Source: Candidatus Villigracilis proximus (GTDB lineage Bacteria > Chloroflexota > Anaerolineae > Anaerolineales > Villigracilaceae). From it: 64,000 bases of DNA. The notes beneath the pieces are model-generated. The model saw only the letters and a program-made list of their open reading frames with translations. It was not told where the DNA came from and ran no database searches. The position numbers and the translations under genes were made by a program. Positions 52,428 to 61,148 of the stretch are shown one piece after another (the stretch's first letter is position 1; every line of letters starts with the position of its first letter). The stretch covers positions 62,001 to 126,000 of the forward strand of contig JADKBB010000013.1 of assembly GCA_016715195.1 (NCBI GenBank). The letters run 5' to 3'.

Positions 52428-53225
52428 ATGAAAAACAATCAATTGTTCTGGGGTGTGATTCTCCTTCTTGTCGGCGGCTTGATGCTTGCCAACGAAATGG
52501 GAATTAAACTTCCCAACGGTGTTTCCTTTACCGAGCTTTTTTGGCCGTTGTTGTTGATCCTCGGCGGTGTTTGGGTGCTTGTTGGCACTTTCTTTCGCGG
52601 CGCCATTGAATTGGAGAATGCTTCCATTGATCTACAGGGCGCGACCTCTGCAAGTCTTAAGGTCAGCCATGGTGCGGGTGAGTTGAAAATTCACAGCGGC
52701 GCGAATGCCAATGAGTTGGCGCATGGTTCTTTCGCTGGCGGGTTGCAGCAAAAAGCCTCTCGAAACGGTGACAGGCTTGAGGTCCGCATGAGACCCGCGA
52801 AAGAAGTTATGGATTTTCCATTCTTCGGTCCGCGTTCCCAATTGGATTGGGATGTCGCGCTTAATGCTCAAATCCCAACTGCGCTGACTTTAAACCTTGG
52901 CGCGAATAAATCTGTCATTGATCTGCGCGATATGAACATCACTGACTTGAAATTGGAAATGGGCGCGAGTGAAATACAATTGACTCTTCCCGCAAGCGGC
53001 CGCTTCAATGCGGACCTGGATTTTGGCGCGGCCTCATTGGAAGTGACCATCCCCGAAGGACTCTCTGCCCGAATCCGCGCCTCGCTCGGCGCGGCTGATC
53101 TCAACATTAATCAATCCCGTTTTCCACGAAATGGAAGCTATTATCAATCTCCCGATTTTGACTCAGCCGCAAACGCAGTGGATATGACCATTGATGCAGG
53201 CGCGGCTTCGATAAAAATTAAATAG
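52428..53225 (+). CDS. LiaF-like protein with toastrack-type domain
   Basis: A 265-residue protein. Residues 1-55 have two helices (FWGVILLLVGGLMLANEM and LFWPLLLILGGVWVLVGTFF). Residues 75-265 are a beta-solenoid-like domain with SLKVSHGAGELKI, LNLGANKSVIDLRDMNI and LEMGASEIQLTLPA, the toastrack pattern of LiaF/YvqF-like proteins. ATG 52428 is used, not 52368, because the family N-terminus begins there. Probable envelope-stress or two-component accessory. Confidence 0.82.
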   Translation: MKNNQLFWGVILLLVGGLMLANEMGIKLPNGVSFTELFWPLLLILGGVWVLVGTFFRGAIELENASIDLQGATSASLKVSHGAGELKIHSGANANELAHGSFAGGLQQKASRNGDRLEVRMRPAKEVMDFPFFGPRSQLDWDVALNAQIPTALTLNLGANKSVIDLRDMNITDLKLEMGASEIQLTLPASGRFNADLDFGAASLEVTIPEGLSARIRASLGAADLNINQSRFPRNGSYYQSPDFDSAANAVDMTIDAGAASIKIK

Positions 53226-53257
53226 TTCTTCACTGCGAGATTGATAAGGAGAAAGAA

Positions 53258-54015
53258 ATGAAAAAGTTCGATCCACAAATTGTATTTGGCTTTTTACTGA
53301 TCGTCGGCGGCGGACTTGCGCTGGCGCAGACAATGGGGGTGTTACGAAATGCCTCGGGTATTTTTTGGGGCGGCATGTTCCTGGCCATAGGGTTGATCTT
53401 CCTCTCCCTGCTTTTCGGTGGAAACTGGTGGAGCGCCATTCCCGGCTTTACTCTGGTTTCTTTGGGCGTGTTGATCCTGCTCCCCGAATCGCTTGAAGAA
53501 TTTGGCGGCGCGATCTTTCTAGGCGGAATTGGTCTTTCTTTTTGGTATGTATACTTTACCAGTCGCAGCGAACGCTGGTGGGCGCTGATCCCCGCTGGGG
53601 TATTAACTGCGCTTGCTGTGATGATCCTGGTCGCTGCGCTTTGAAGAATTTGGCGGCGCAATTTTCCTGGGCGGATTGGGCTGGCCTCTTTGCCGTGTAT
53701 TTTACAGACCGGCTGAACGCTGGTGGGCGCTCATTCCCGCAGGCGTATTGGCCACGCTTGCGGTGTGACCATCGCCGCAGAACGATTTGGCGAATTTCAA
53801 ACAGCCGGGTTTTTCTTTTCTTGGCCTTGCCCTTACATTTCTACCTGGTGGCATTGCTGACAGGTATGAGTTGGGCCTATTGGCCTGCATTGGCTTTGGG
53901 CGTTATGGGTTTCCTGGGAATCGCATCCCTTTTGGATATTGCAAATTATCTTTGGGCTGTGGTGTTGATCGGAGCGGGCATCTTCATGCTCTTTAGATAT
54001 TTTACAAATCGATAG
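53258..54015 (+). pseudogene. Multi-helix membrane protein with internal repeat, frameshifted
   Basis: Piece 1 (53258-53644, 128 residues) has FGFLLIVGGGLALAQTMGVL and ends after EEFGGAIFLGGIGLSFWYVY and ERWWALIPAGVLTALAV. The DNA then repeats: EEFGGAIFLGGLG and ERWWALIPAGVLATLAV occur again at 53643-53765 in other frames, followed by MSWAYWPALALGVMGFLGI to the stop at 54015. At least three single-base shifts lie between 53640 and 53830. Rejoined it would be about 250 residues. It follows the LiaF-like genes and shares their style. Confidence 0.65.
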
Positions 54016-54047
54016 AACTGAGAAGTATTTAATTTTCACCTTCTAAA

Positions 54048-54088
54048 AATAATCATCCCCGTGAAACTCACGGGGATGATTATTTTTT
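54048..54088 (+). terminator. Bidirectional terminator
   Basis: A 17-bp perfect stem (54048-54064 with 54068-54084) around a 3-base loop, followed by T residues on the plus strand and preceded by A residues, so it works for both converging genes. Confidence 0.92.
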
Positions 54089-54107
54089 CTGCTTACAGCA
54101 GTATTAA

Positions 54108-54353
54108 TTATTGCTCTCCGATAACTTCCACATCCGGGAAGAACTGATGAATTGTCCCTTCCACCCAACCATGCAAAGTGGACGGTAATAGTGGGCAGTC
54201 TAGGCATGCGCCGCCCAGCCGCACTTTTAATTGTTTGCCGTCAAACGAAACAAACTCCACAGTGCCCCCGTGAAATTGTTCAACGTATGCACTTAATTTA
54301 TCAAGCAGACCGCGCAATTGCGCTTCCCGATCATGAGTTTCTGTTGCGACCAT
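54108..54353 (-). CDS. NifU-like C-terminal domain protein
   Basis: An 81-residue protein. Seen: GGTVEFVSFDGKQLKVRLGG and the Cys pair in GACLDCPLLPSTL, as in NifU/Nfu C-terminal domains, which carry iron-sulfur clusters to target proteins. ATG 54353 has AAGGAG seven bases upstream; a longer start at 54425 would overlap the upstream gene. It lies 17 bases after the cNMP-binding protein. Confidence 0.82.
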   Translation of the reverse strand: MVATETHDREAQLRGLLDKLSAYVEQFHGGTVEFVSFDGKQLKVRLGGACLDCPLLPSTLHGWVEGTIHQFFPDVEVIGEQ

Positions 54354-54370
54354 GGAATGACTCCTTTTTA

Positions 54371-54826
54371 TTATTTCTGATTCGAATTCAAAAGAGACTG
54401 AACTTGCGCATGAGCATTCTTCCAACGGGAGGAAACCACGCGTGCAAGGCGGTCCATGATAATTTCTCCTGTTTCAGGATATTCCCTCACCAGGGTTAAG
54501 AGATGTTTTCCGCGTATTCGAATGGCTTCGATTTGCGATTCACTAACAATACTTGACGTGTAGTGCGTACTTCCAACCACGGCAGACCAGCCAAATACAT
54601 CACCGTCATGCAAGCGGGTTAAGATGATCGGCGGCCCGTCGTATGGCTTGTATCGAATTGCTACTTCACCTTTGAGCAGCAGGTACAGATGCGTTGCAGG
54701 GCCGCCTTGTTCAAAAACCAGGGTTTCTGCCGGACATGTGTACTGCTCAAATAGAGGTTTGAGCAAGGCAATTTGATTTTCATTAAGATCTTGAAAGAGT
54801 GGAATGAAAGGCAATGAATCAAGCAT
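54371..54826 (-). CDS. Cyclic-nucleotide-binding domain protein without DNA-binding domain
   Basis: A 151-residue Crp-like effector domain. Seen: FIPLFQDLNENQIALLKPLF, LLLKGEVAIRYKPYDG and FGWSAVVGSTHYTSS. The phosphate-cassette Glu and Arg seen in cAMP receptors are replaced by Trp and Tyr, so it probably does not bind cAMP in the usual way. There is no helix-turn-helix, so it must act by protein contact or through other ligands. It is first in the unit with the NifU-like gene. Confidence 0.82.
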   Translation of the reverse strand: MLDSLPFIPLFQDLNENQIALLKPLFEQYTCPAETLVFEQGGPATHLYLLLKGEVAIRYKPYDGPPIILTRLHDGDVFGWSAVVGSTHYTSSIVSESQIEAIRIRGKHLLTLVREYPETGEIIMDRLARVVSSRWKNAHAQVQSLLNSNQK

Positions 54827-55016
54827 TTGATTGCATATTAATCAAGGTCTGGACAACTTTCCAGTACCAAACATCCTGAACTCAGTGACATCTTTCCTTC
54901 ATTTGGAAAGTGCGGTTTTTGTTCGGGTATACTTTGTGAAATACGTAATTTTTTACAGCCTCATATCTTCATAATGATGATGAAACCCACAAATATCTTC
55001 TCTTCGAAAAACTTGC

Positions 55017-55175
55017 TTGATCGATCAACCTGAGAAGGTCGAAGTCATCGTTCCGCTGCGAAAAGGGGAGCTTTGTCCGATATGCAAAAATGGAAAGCTG
55101 GACTATAACGGACTGCTGCAATTGGAATGCCCGGTATGCGGTTTTGTCAACGGTGAAGGCGGAGGCTGTACCTGA
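55017..55175 (+). CDS. Small zinc-ribbon protein
   Basis: A 52-residue frame from a TTG at 55017. Seen: KGELCPICKNGKLDYNGLLQ and LECPVCGFVNGEGGGC, two CxxC knuckles plus a late Cys. An ATG at 54974 opens another frame (KPTNIFSSKNLL) that would join this one after a small shift near 55016, where TTGC/TTGA sequence is duplicated. Short zinc ribbons like this often sit beside thiol or metal proteins. Function unknown. Confidence 0.5.
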   Translation: MIDQPEKVEVIVPLRKGELCPICKNGKLDYNGLLQLECPVCGFVNGEGGGCT

Positions 55176-55261
55176 TAAAAAATATTTGCTCCGTGCGGGC
55201 AACACAAATGGATGTGATTAATGTCTTTATCTGAAAGACCTCCCTGGGACAATTTATTGCC

Positions 55262-55783
55262 ATGATGATGATTGGTACAGGATTTGTTGCCCTTGGGATC
55301 ATGCTTTTTTTACTTCTGAATAAAAACGCCGCATCCGCTCAGGACTTTTCAGCTGTTCCTGCTCAAGTGAATTTTTTCGCCCCTGAGCTGATTCTCGAAG
55401 ACCTGGCTGGTAATCGCGTGTCTTTAAATGACTATCGCGGAAGTGTTGTGCTGGTTAATCTTTGGGCAACCTGGTGCCCGCCATGCAGGGAGGAAATGCC
55501 CACCCTGCAAAAATTTTATGAAAAATATAAAGAGAAGGGGTTTGTATTGATCGCCATTGATCAGGAAGAAACCCGCGAAGTTGTTGCGCCATTTGTAAAA
55601 GAATTCGGGTTAACTTTCCCTATTTGGCTCGATGCTGATTATCTGGCCCAGCGTGAATTTAATACCATGAATTTACCCAGTTCCTATGTGATCGACCGCA
55701 CTGGGAAGGTGCGATTAATGTGGATCGGCGGCATTTCAAAAAATAATCTTGAAAAATACGTGCCCGATATAATTATGGAGTAA
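55262..55783 (+). CDS. TlpA/ResA-like membrane-anchored thioredoxin
   Basis: A 173-residue thiol-disulfide protein. Seen: a membrane anchor (TGFVALGIMLFLLL), AqDF linker, VNLWATWCPPCREEMPTLQ with the CxxC active site, AIDQEETREVVAPFVKEFG and NLPSSYVIDRTGKVRLMWIG. The family reduces or oxidises exported proteins and cytochromes. An upstream ATG at 55221 gives SLSERPPWDNLL in another frame; adding one G at 55258 (TTGGCC) would extend the N-terminus. Confidence 0.88.
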   Translation: MMMIGTGFVALGIMLFLLLNKNAASAQDFSAVPAQVNFFAPELILEDLAGNRVSLNDYRGSVVLVNLWATWCPPCREEMPTLQKFYEKYKEKGFVLIAIDQEETREVVAPFVKEFGLTFPIWLDADYLAQREFNTMNLPSSYVIDRTGKVRLMWIGGISKNNLEKYVPDIIME

Positions 55784-55799
55784 CCAACAGGAGCAGACA

Positions 55800-56264
55800 A
55801 TGGAAATAAAACTGGATTGGAAAGGCAAGATGGCCTTTGAAGGCGCGGCAGATACAGGTTTTTCTCAAAAGATGGACGCAGATGGAGCGGCTGGCGGTGA
55901 TAATAGCGCCGCGCGCCCAATGGAGTTTATTGCGCTTGGGTTGGCAGGTTGTACAGCAATGGATGTCATCTCTATTCTTCAAAAGAAGAAACAACCCGTT
56001 GCAGATTTTCAGGTTTTGATCCATGCCGAAAGAGCAGAGGAACATCCCAAAGTTTTTTCAGGTGCGGTGATCGAATACCTTGTCACAGGCAGCGAAGTGG
56101 ATGAAGCCGCACTGCTGCGAGCCATTGAATTGTCAGCGGAGAAATATTGTCCGGCACAGGCCATGTTGAGCAAGGTGTTTCCGATCCGCTTGATTTATAA
56201 GATCATTGATGAAACGAGAAAAATGATCCAAGAAGGCGAGTATTTTAAAAAGACAGGCGTTTAA
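55800..56264 (+). CDS. OsmC-family protein
   Basis: A 154-residue OsmC/YhfA-like protein. Seen: ARPMEFIALGLAGCTAMDVI and ELSAEKYCPAQAMLSKVF, which hold the two conserved Cys residues of the peroxidase active site. OsmC proteins reduce organic hydroperoxides, although some subgroups have other sulfur roles. It starts 16 bases after the TlpA-like gene, so the pair is probably one operon. Its stop overlaps the convergent LysM gene. Confidence 0.9.
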   Translation: MEIKLDWKGKMAFEGAADTGFSQKMDADGAAGGDNSAARPMEFIALGLAGCTAMDVISILQKKKQPVADFQVLIHAERAEEHPKVFSGAVIEYLVTGSEVDEAALLRAIELSAEKYCPAQAMLSKVFPIRLIYKIIDETRKMIQEGEYFKKTGV

Positions 56265-56281
56265 GGCCTGTCTCTTTTTTT
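56251..56281 (+). terminator. Bidirectional terminator over converging stop codons
   Basis: AGACAGGC (56251-56258) pairs with GCCTGTCT (56266-56273) around a 7-base loop. Seven T residues follow on the plus strand and five on the minus strand. Both overlapping stop codons of the converging genes lie in the loop. Confidence 0.85.
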
Positions 56282-57769
56282 ATCATTGACTCCACTGATC
56301 GAAGTGTATGCATCTCCGCATTCGCAGGCGATCACGGTTGCACCGCCTTTGGTTAATGTTCCCAGGTATTCACGGCTTCCATTGTGTGTGATCCAGCCGT
56401 TCAAATTGAACGGAATGGCGCTGTCTGCCATGATCCACTCTCCATTGTATTTGCGGGCGATATGTACATGTGACCCTGTCGCGCGTCCGCCTTCGCAGGA
56501 GGGATACCCGATCTTGTCTCCTGTCTGTAACTCTGTCCCAAGTGGTGCGCGTTCATCAGCCGAAAGATGTAGATAAAAAATAACCCAGCCTGTGCGTTCG
56601 TCGCCATCTTTATCAAGATCAAGCGCCAGCCCCTCAATACTGGAGCGCACGACCAGTCCATCTGCCATTGCTGTAGCGTAGTTTTTCTCATTGGCAATGA
56701 AGCAGCCTGATTTATCAGATGGAGGGGCAAAGTCAATTCCAGCGAGAGGTTCACCGGTTCCCCAGCCTGTGTGAGGCCCGCCAGTATATGACCAGACCTG
56801 ATCGCTTGGGAATGGGAGCTGGAATTCTGGTTGTAGTAAACTGCCAGGCATGAGTATGAAGGGGTCGCTCCATGGGTCGCCGAACAGGCTTGCGTATGTC
56901 TGGAACAGCCCCTGAGGTCCCGTGGCGAGTGCGTACTTATCGCCTGTGAAAAGTCTTGAGTAATAATATTGAATTGAGACAGATGCCGCATTTTGCCAGG
57001 GGTCCGGTCTGACAAGTACATCGTCATTCTCTTCAAATTCAACCAGATTTCCAACACGCCAGCCGTAATATCCATTGTTGAGGGTGTTGGCTGCAATCAC
57101 AAGCTGTAGATAATGATTCTCCCAATATCTGCGTGTAAAACCGAGCAGATTCTTTTTTACAGGCGCTTCTGATTGGGTTAATGCGCCGCCCTGATATTCA
57201 AGAATTGCAAGCAGCAGACGCGGATTAATACTATAGTTGGTGGCAACGTAATCCACCATCTCTGCGCCAGAGCGCCATTCACCACCCGCGTATACCCGAT
57301 AATCTTTGAGCCACCCCGGCTGTGCTGCAACAAAAGCGGATGTGTTGAAACCAATGCCGGTGGGGCTGTTTACAAATGCATGGTCAGGGATGATCTGAAA
57401 TGGACTGGCCCATAATGCAAGATAATAAATTGGAATTTTCATTGGCATACCGGGCGGCATGGTCGTTGCGTCGCGCGGTATCTGCGGGTTGGCTTCAAAG
57501 ATCTGTTCTACTGTGGTGTTGAAGCGTGCAGCAAGCGCAGGAAGGGTATCTCCAGTTTGTGCGATGTAATCCACCAATTCACCGGGCTTGTATGTGGGGC
57601 GTGTGGGGAGAGGGGTTAGTACGGGGAGTATGATGTCGCTGCCGGGGGTGGATGTGACCGTCGTTGGATCAAGATTCGATGCCACATTAAGGTTGCAGGA
57701 TGTGAGGGCAAGCATGGCAATTATTGCCAGTTTGAAAATTTTTTGAATGGTTTTTGTAAAGTTAGTCAT
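56261..57769 (-). CDS. LysM/M23-like lipoprotein (copy 3)
   Basis: A 502-residue lipoprotein with lipobox LTSC. Seen: LysM (DYIAQTGDTLPALAARFNTT, about residues 65-115), a helical lysozyme-like part (YSINPRLLLAILEYQGGA), and a C-terminal M23-like part with GGPHTGWGTGEPLAGIDFAP, FYLHLSADE and GSHVHIARK. The H, D, H and HxH residues of zinc metallopeptidases are present, with longer spacing between the first H and D than usual. It overlaps the second copy by eight bases. Likely binds and cuts peptidoglycan. Confidence 0.82.
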   Translation of the reverse strand: MTNFTKTIQKIFKLAIIAMLALTSCNLNVASNLDPTTVTSTPGSDIILPVLTPLPTRPTYKPGELVDYIAQTGDTLPALAARFNTTVEQIFEANPQIPRDATTMPPGMPMKIPIYYLALWASPFQIIPDHAFVNSPTGIGFNTSAFVAAQPGWLKDYRVYAGGEWRSGAEMVDYVATNYSINPRLLLAILEYQGGALTQSEAPVKKNLLGFTRRYWENHYLQLVIAANTLNNGYYGWRVGNLVEFEENDDVLVRPDPWQNAASVSIQYYYSRLFTGDKYALATGPQGLFQTYASLFGDPWSDPFILMPGSLLQPEFQLPFPSDQVWSYTGGPHTGWGTGEPLAGIDFAPPSDKSGCFIANEKNYATAMADGLVVRSSIEGLALDLDKDGDERTGWVIFYLHLSADERAPLGTELQTGDKIGYPSCEGGRATGSHVHIARKYNGEWIMADSAIPFNLNGWITHNGSREYLGTLTKGGATVIACECGDAYTSISGVNDKKRDRP

Positions 57770-59381
57770 TCTCTTTGCGAAAAATGTTTGACCATTTTTG
57801 TCCGACCGGGTCAGCGAGGATTACTTCGTCACCTCTGACAAGTGTGCCTTCGTAGGCATTTTTTCCAGCGACGACGCGCCACCCGCTCATGATAAACGGG
57901 ATCGGCCCATCTGCTGTAACCCACTCGCCGTTATATTTTCTTGCAAAATGGAGATGTGTGCCGGTGGATACACCGCCTTCACAGGATGCGTGTCCAATGC
58001 GGTCATTCACTTCAAGCCATGTGCCCGTTTCTATACGGTCTTTTTCGGCGATATGCATATAGAGTAAATTCCAGCCGGTTTGTTCGTAGCCATCGCCATC
58101 AAGATCGACCATTACAGCTCCATTGCCTGACCGTACAACCAGACCCGGAGCTGCTGCTGTGACCCATGTTGGTGTGAGTTGGCATCCGCCATTTGCAGTG
58201 GAAGGGGCAAAGTCGATGGCGGCAGATACACTGTGTTTGTTGCCATAAATCGTGGGGTTGAGTTGTCCCCAGGCGTTATGAGGTCCGCCGGTTAAATTCC
58301 ATTCAACATTGATTTCAAAAGGCAGGACAAGGGTTGGTTGATTGAGCGCGGCGGGAAAGATCGGGTTGACCGCGTCTGCGCGTGCCCATGGGTCGCCGAA
58401 CATTTCTGTGTACATGGCCGGAAAACCCGACTCCGGATTGATGATCTGTTCCCATTGCGACTGGCTGTGGGTACGTGAAAATAAATATTGAATGGCAACA
58501 GTGCCTGCATTTAATCGCGGGTCAATGCGCATGGTGCTTCCATCGGGGAAATCGAGATGGGTCAGTGTACCTGCGCGCCAGCCGTAATATGCAATGGCTA
58601 AATTGTTGATGGCCCACACCAATTGAACTGACATGCCTTTGTAGTGATAGTCATTAAATCCCATTGGATAATCAATATGGAGAGTATCTACGGGTTCACC
58701 GCGCACCCAGCGGCTTTCAAATTCAAGGATGCCAAGGATCAAACGCGGATTGATCGAGTTTTCAAATGCAAGGCGTTTAATGGCATCGTCTCCATTGATC
58801 CAGCCTGTGGAACCCAGATAGTCTTTGAAGTTACTGAGATGTCCATTTGCGTTTTGCACATATTCATTGACGTCAAAGTCGGCGGCGGTAAAGGAGAAAA
58901 TGATCTCGGCATCAGGCATGATCTGGACGTTGGGTGTCATGATTTCGTTGATGCGGTTGGGAATCACTAGTAAAGTGCCGGGGTCTATGAGTGTTGTTTT
59001 GGTCAGATCAGCATCTGACGTGATTTCCGATTCTTCCACGCCGAAACGGGTTGCCAGGGCTGATAGCATGTCTCCGCTTTGGGCGTAGTAGAGGAATGGA
59101 GCAGAATCATATGATGGTGTGAGTGTGGCCTCGATAAGCGGGGATGCTCCATCGGGGGTGGGTGTGGGGGTGTAGGCTGCCTCTGTTTCGATCAGCGGCG
59201 GAGTGGTTGAGGTGGGGAAAATGATCGGGTTGTCTTGAACAGCAAACGGGTCGAAAGGAATCGTGTTTGAGTTCAGGAGGTCTGCTGTAGGGGTTTGTGG
59301 AATTCCCCAGATCGAAGGTGAAGATCCGCAGGCTGATAAAGCCAAAGAAAGGGAGATGAGAATTGCGAAGATGCGATACAT
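57762..59381 (-). CDS. LysM/M23-like lipoprotein (copy 2)
   Basis: A 539-residue lipoprotein with lipobox LSAC. Same layout: LysM (YYAQSGDMLSALATRFGVEE), helical part with NSINPRLILGILEFESRW, then GGPHNAWGQ with SAAIDFAPSTANGGC, LLYMHIAEKDR and STGTHLHFARKYNGEW. It is a paralogue of its two neighbours. Three tandem copies in one operon suggest specialised cell-wall cutting or building, or binding of different wall forms. Metallopeptidase activity is inferred from residues only. Confidence 0.84.
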   Translation of the reverse strand: MYRIFAILISLSLALSACGSSPSIWGIPQTPTADLLNSNTIPFDPFAVQDNPIIFPTSTTPPLIETEAAYTPTPTPDGASPLIEATLTPSYDSAPFLYYAQSGDMLSALATRFGVEESEITSDADLTKTTLIDPGTLLVIPNRINEIMTPNVQIMPDAEIIFSFTAADFDVNEYVQNANGHLSNFKDYLGSTGWINGDDAIKRLAFENSINPRLILGILEFESRWVRGEPVDTLHIDYPMGFNDYHYKGMSVQLVWAINNLAIAYYGWRAGTLTHLDFPDGSTMRIDPRLNAGTVAIQYLFSRTHSQSQWEQIINPESGFPAMYTEMFGDPWARADAVNPIFPAALNQPTLVLPFEINVEWNLTGGPHNAWGQLNPTIYGNKHSVSAAIDFAPSTANGGCQLTPTWVTAAAPGLVVRSGNGAVMVDLDGDGYEQTGWNLLYMHIAEKDRIETGTWLEVNDRIGHASCEGGVSTGTHLHFARKYNGEWVTADGPIPFIMSGWRVVAGKNAYEGTLVRGDEVILADPVGQKWSNIFRKEND

Positions 59382-59422
59382 GATTAATTGAATTATATCT
59401 GTCTTGATTAAGTTAAGATGAA

Positions 59423-61033
59423 TTAGCGCATGATCTGATTAAACTCATTCGCGCTATCCCAGGCTTCAATGGTTACATTGCCGCGTGTGAGGAATCCATC
59501 ATACTCGGCGCCGCTCCCGCTTGATATCCAGCCGTCGAGATTGAAGGGCATTGGGCCGTCTGCTGCGATCCATTCGCCATTGTATTTTCGGGCGAGGTGA
59601 ACATGTGTGGCGTTGGATACGCCGCCTTCACAGGAAGCATGCCCGATGTGTTCGCCAGCAAAAAGATATTCACCGGGTTCGATGCGGTCTTCTTCAGCGA
59701 TATGCATGTATAAAACGACCCAGCCTGTTTGTTCGTAACCATCGTTATCGAGGTCTTGTATCAGGGCGCCATTGGATGCACGTGTAACCAGCCCGTCGGC
59801 GACGGCTGTGACCCATAGCGGACTTGCGAAACAGCTTCCATTGTCGCCGGGCGGGGCGAAGTCCAGGGCTGCCCATGCTGACCCTGAGTCCCAGCCGCCA
59901 TGCGGGCCGCCGGTGAAATACCATGCTTCGCCGGCGCTGAAAGGAAGATTCATGATCGGCTGTGTGACAGATGGGGAGATCAACGGCTCGATGGCGTAAT
60001 TAAAAGGGTTGCCAAAAAAGACATAGTAAGTGAGGAGTAATCCTGTGCCGCTGACATCCTGTTCCCATGTTGGACGGTCGTCAAGCTGGGCGAAGAAATA
60101 TTGCAGTGCCGCAGTTCCGGCATTAATGGTTGGGTCAACTGGAACCACAGTGCCGTCATTTACGACCCAGGTTGAGATGGCATTGGCTTTCCAGAGATAG
60201 TAGCCTTGATTTAAGTTGTCTGCGGCCCATGTTAGTTGACGATATAAGCCATAGTGGTATTCGTCGGCCAGTCCCATTGGATAGGAGGTGTTGAATGGTT
60301 GAGGATTGGTTACCCAGCCGCTTTGATATTCAAGCAGCGCCAGTAACAGGCGTGGATTAACTGAGTAATTACGGGCGACGATCCAGACGATTTCATGGCC
60401 TGACAATAAAACGCCGTTCACATCCTGTGTATAGTTGGCGAGGTAGCCATTCTGGCTTTGGATAAAATCGTCAATATCAAAATAGATGGCAGCTGGGCCA
60501 TACACCAGTTCAGAATCGGGAATCACCTTGAAGGGCGTGCCTGCATCCCCCGGGTTTGGTGCAGGGACATTTAATACCATATCCACATCAATTAAATTTG
60601 GATCAGTAATGTTGTTGGCTTCCATTAATGTTTCAAGGCTGATGCCGTAGCGTTGGGCAATATTTCCAAGAATATCACCGGGCTGCACCACATATTGGTC
60701 TGTATCTTGTCTGGGAGTTGGCAGGATGCGTTGTTCATCTGGTGTAGGTGAACTTACGGCTTGCAGATTGCCGCCTGGTGCGGGTGGAGAGACTGTTAAT
60801 GGGATGCGTGTAGGGGTTGCTTCGCGTGTTGCAGTTGGCGGCAGCGGCGAGCTGGTGTTTGTGCCAACGGGCTGCCCAATAGGTGTGTCTTGCGGAATGG
60901 GCAGGAAGGGATCGTAGGTAGGGAATATGACCGGCGTAACCGTGGCAGGTGCGCAGGAAGCAAGCAGGGCTGTGATGAGCAAACAGGAAAGCAGGATCAG
61001 AGAAGTTGGCCGTGTATTTTTTTGAACAGACAT
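59423..61033 (-). CDS. LysM/M23-like lipoprotein (copy 1)
   Basis: A 536-residue lipoprotein; ATG 61033 gives a signal peptide with lipobox LASC. Seen: long Thr/Pro linker, LysM (YVVQPGDILGNIAQRYGISL), YSVNPRLLLALLEYQSGW, GGPHGGWDSGSAWAALDFAP, LYMHIAEEDR and ATHVHLARKYNGEW. It is the first gene of the three-copy operon, with 41 bases before copy 2. The GCF/GSC segment after the Asp is shared by all copies. Confidence 0.86.
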   Translation of the reverse strand: MSVQKNTRPTSLILLSCLLITALLASCAPATVTPVIFPTYDPFLPIPQDTPIGQPVGTNTSSPLPPTATREATPTRIPLTVSPPAPGGNLQAVSSPTPDEQRILPTPRQDTDQYVVQPGDILGNIAQRYGISLETLMEANNITDPNLIDVDMVLNVPAPNPGDAGTPFKVIPDSELVYGPAAIYFDIDDFIQSQNGYLANYTQDVNGVLLSGHEIVWIVARNYSVNPRLLLALLEYQSGWVTNPQPFNTSYPMGLADEYHYGLYRQLTWAADNLNQGYYLWKANAISTWVVNDGTVVPVDPTINAGTAALQYFFAQLDDRPTWEQDVSGTGLLLTYYVFFGNPFNYAIEPLISPSVTQPIMNLPFSAGEAWYFTGGPHGGWDSGSAWAALDFAPPGDNGSCFASPLWVTAVADGLVTRASNGALIQDLDNDGYEQTGWVVLYMHIAEEDRIEPGEYLFAGEHIGHASCEGGVSNATHVHLARKYNGEWIAADGPMPFNLDGWISSGSGAEYDGFLTRGNVTIEAWDSANEFNQIMR

Positions 61034-61083
61034 GTGGGCGATTTTACCAGTGGAGAGAAAAAAGCGTGTGCGCATGAGTGAAA

Positions 61084-61122
61084 AGAAAGTAAGAGGCATG
61101 GACTTTTGAAATCCATGCCTCT
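61084..61122 (-). terminator. Terminator of the CBS protein gene
   Basis: An 11-bp perfect stem (61092-61102 with 61112-61122) with a 9-base loop, followed by TTACTTTCTTTT on the minus strand. Confidence 0.75.
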
Positions 61123-61148
61123 CGTAGTTTTAGGTATTTGAAAAAAAA

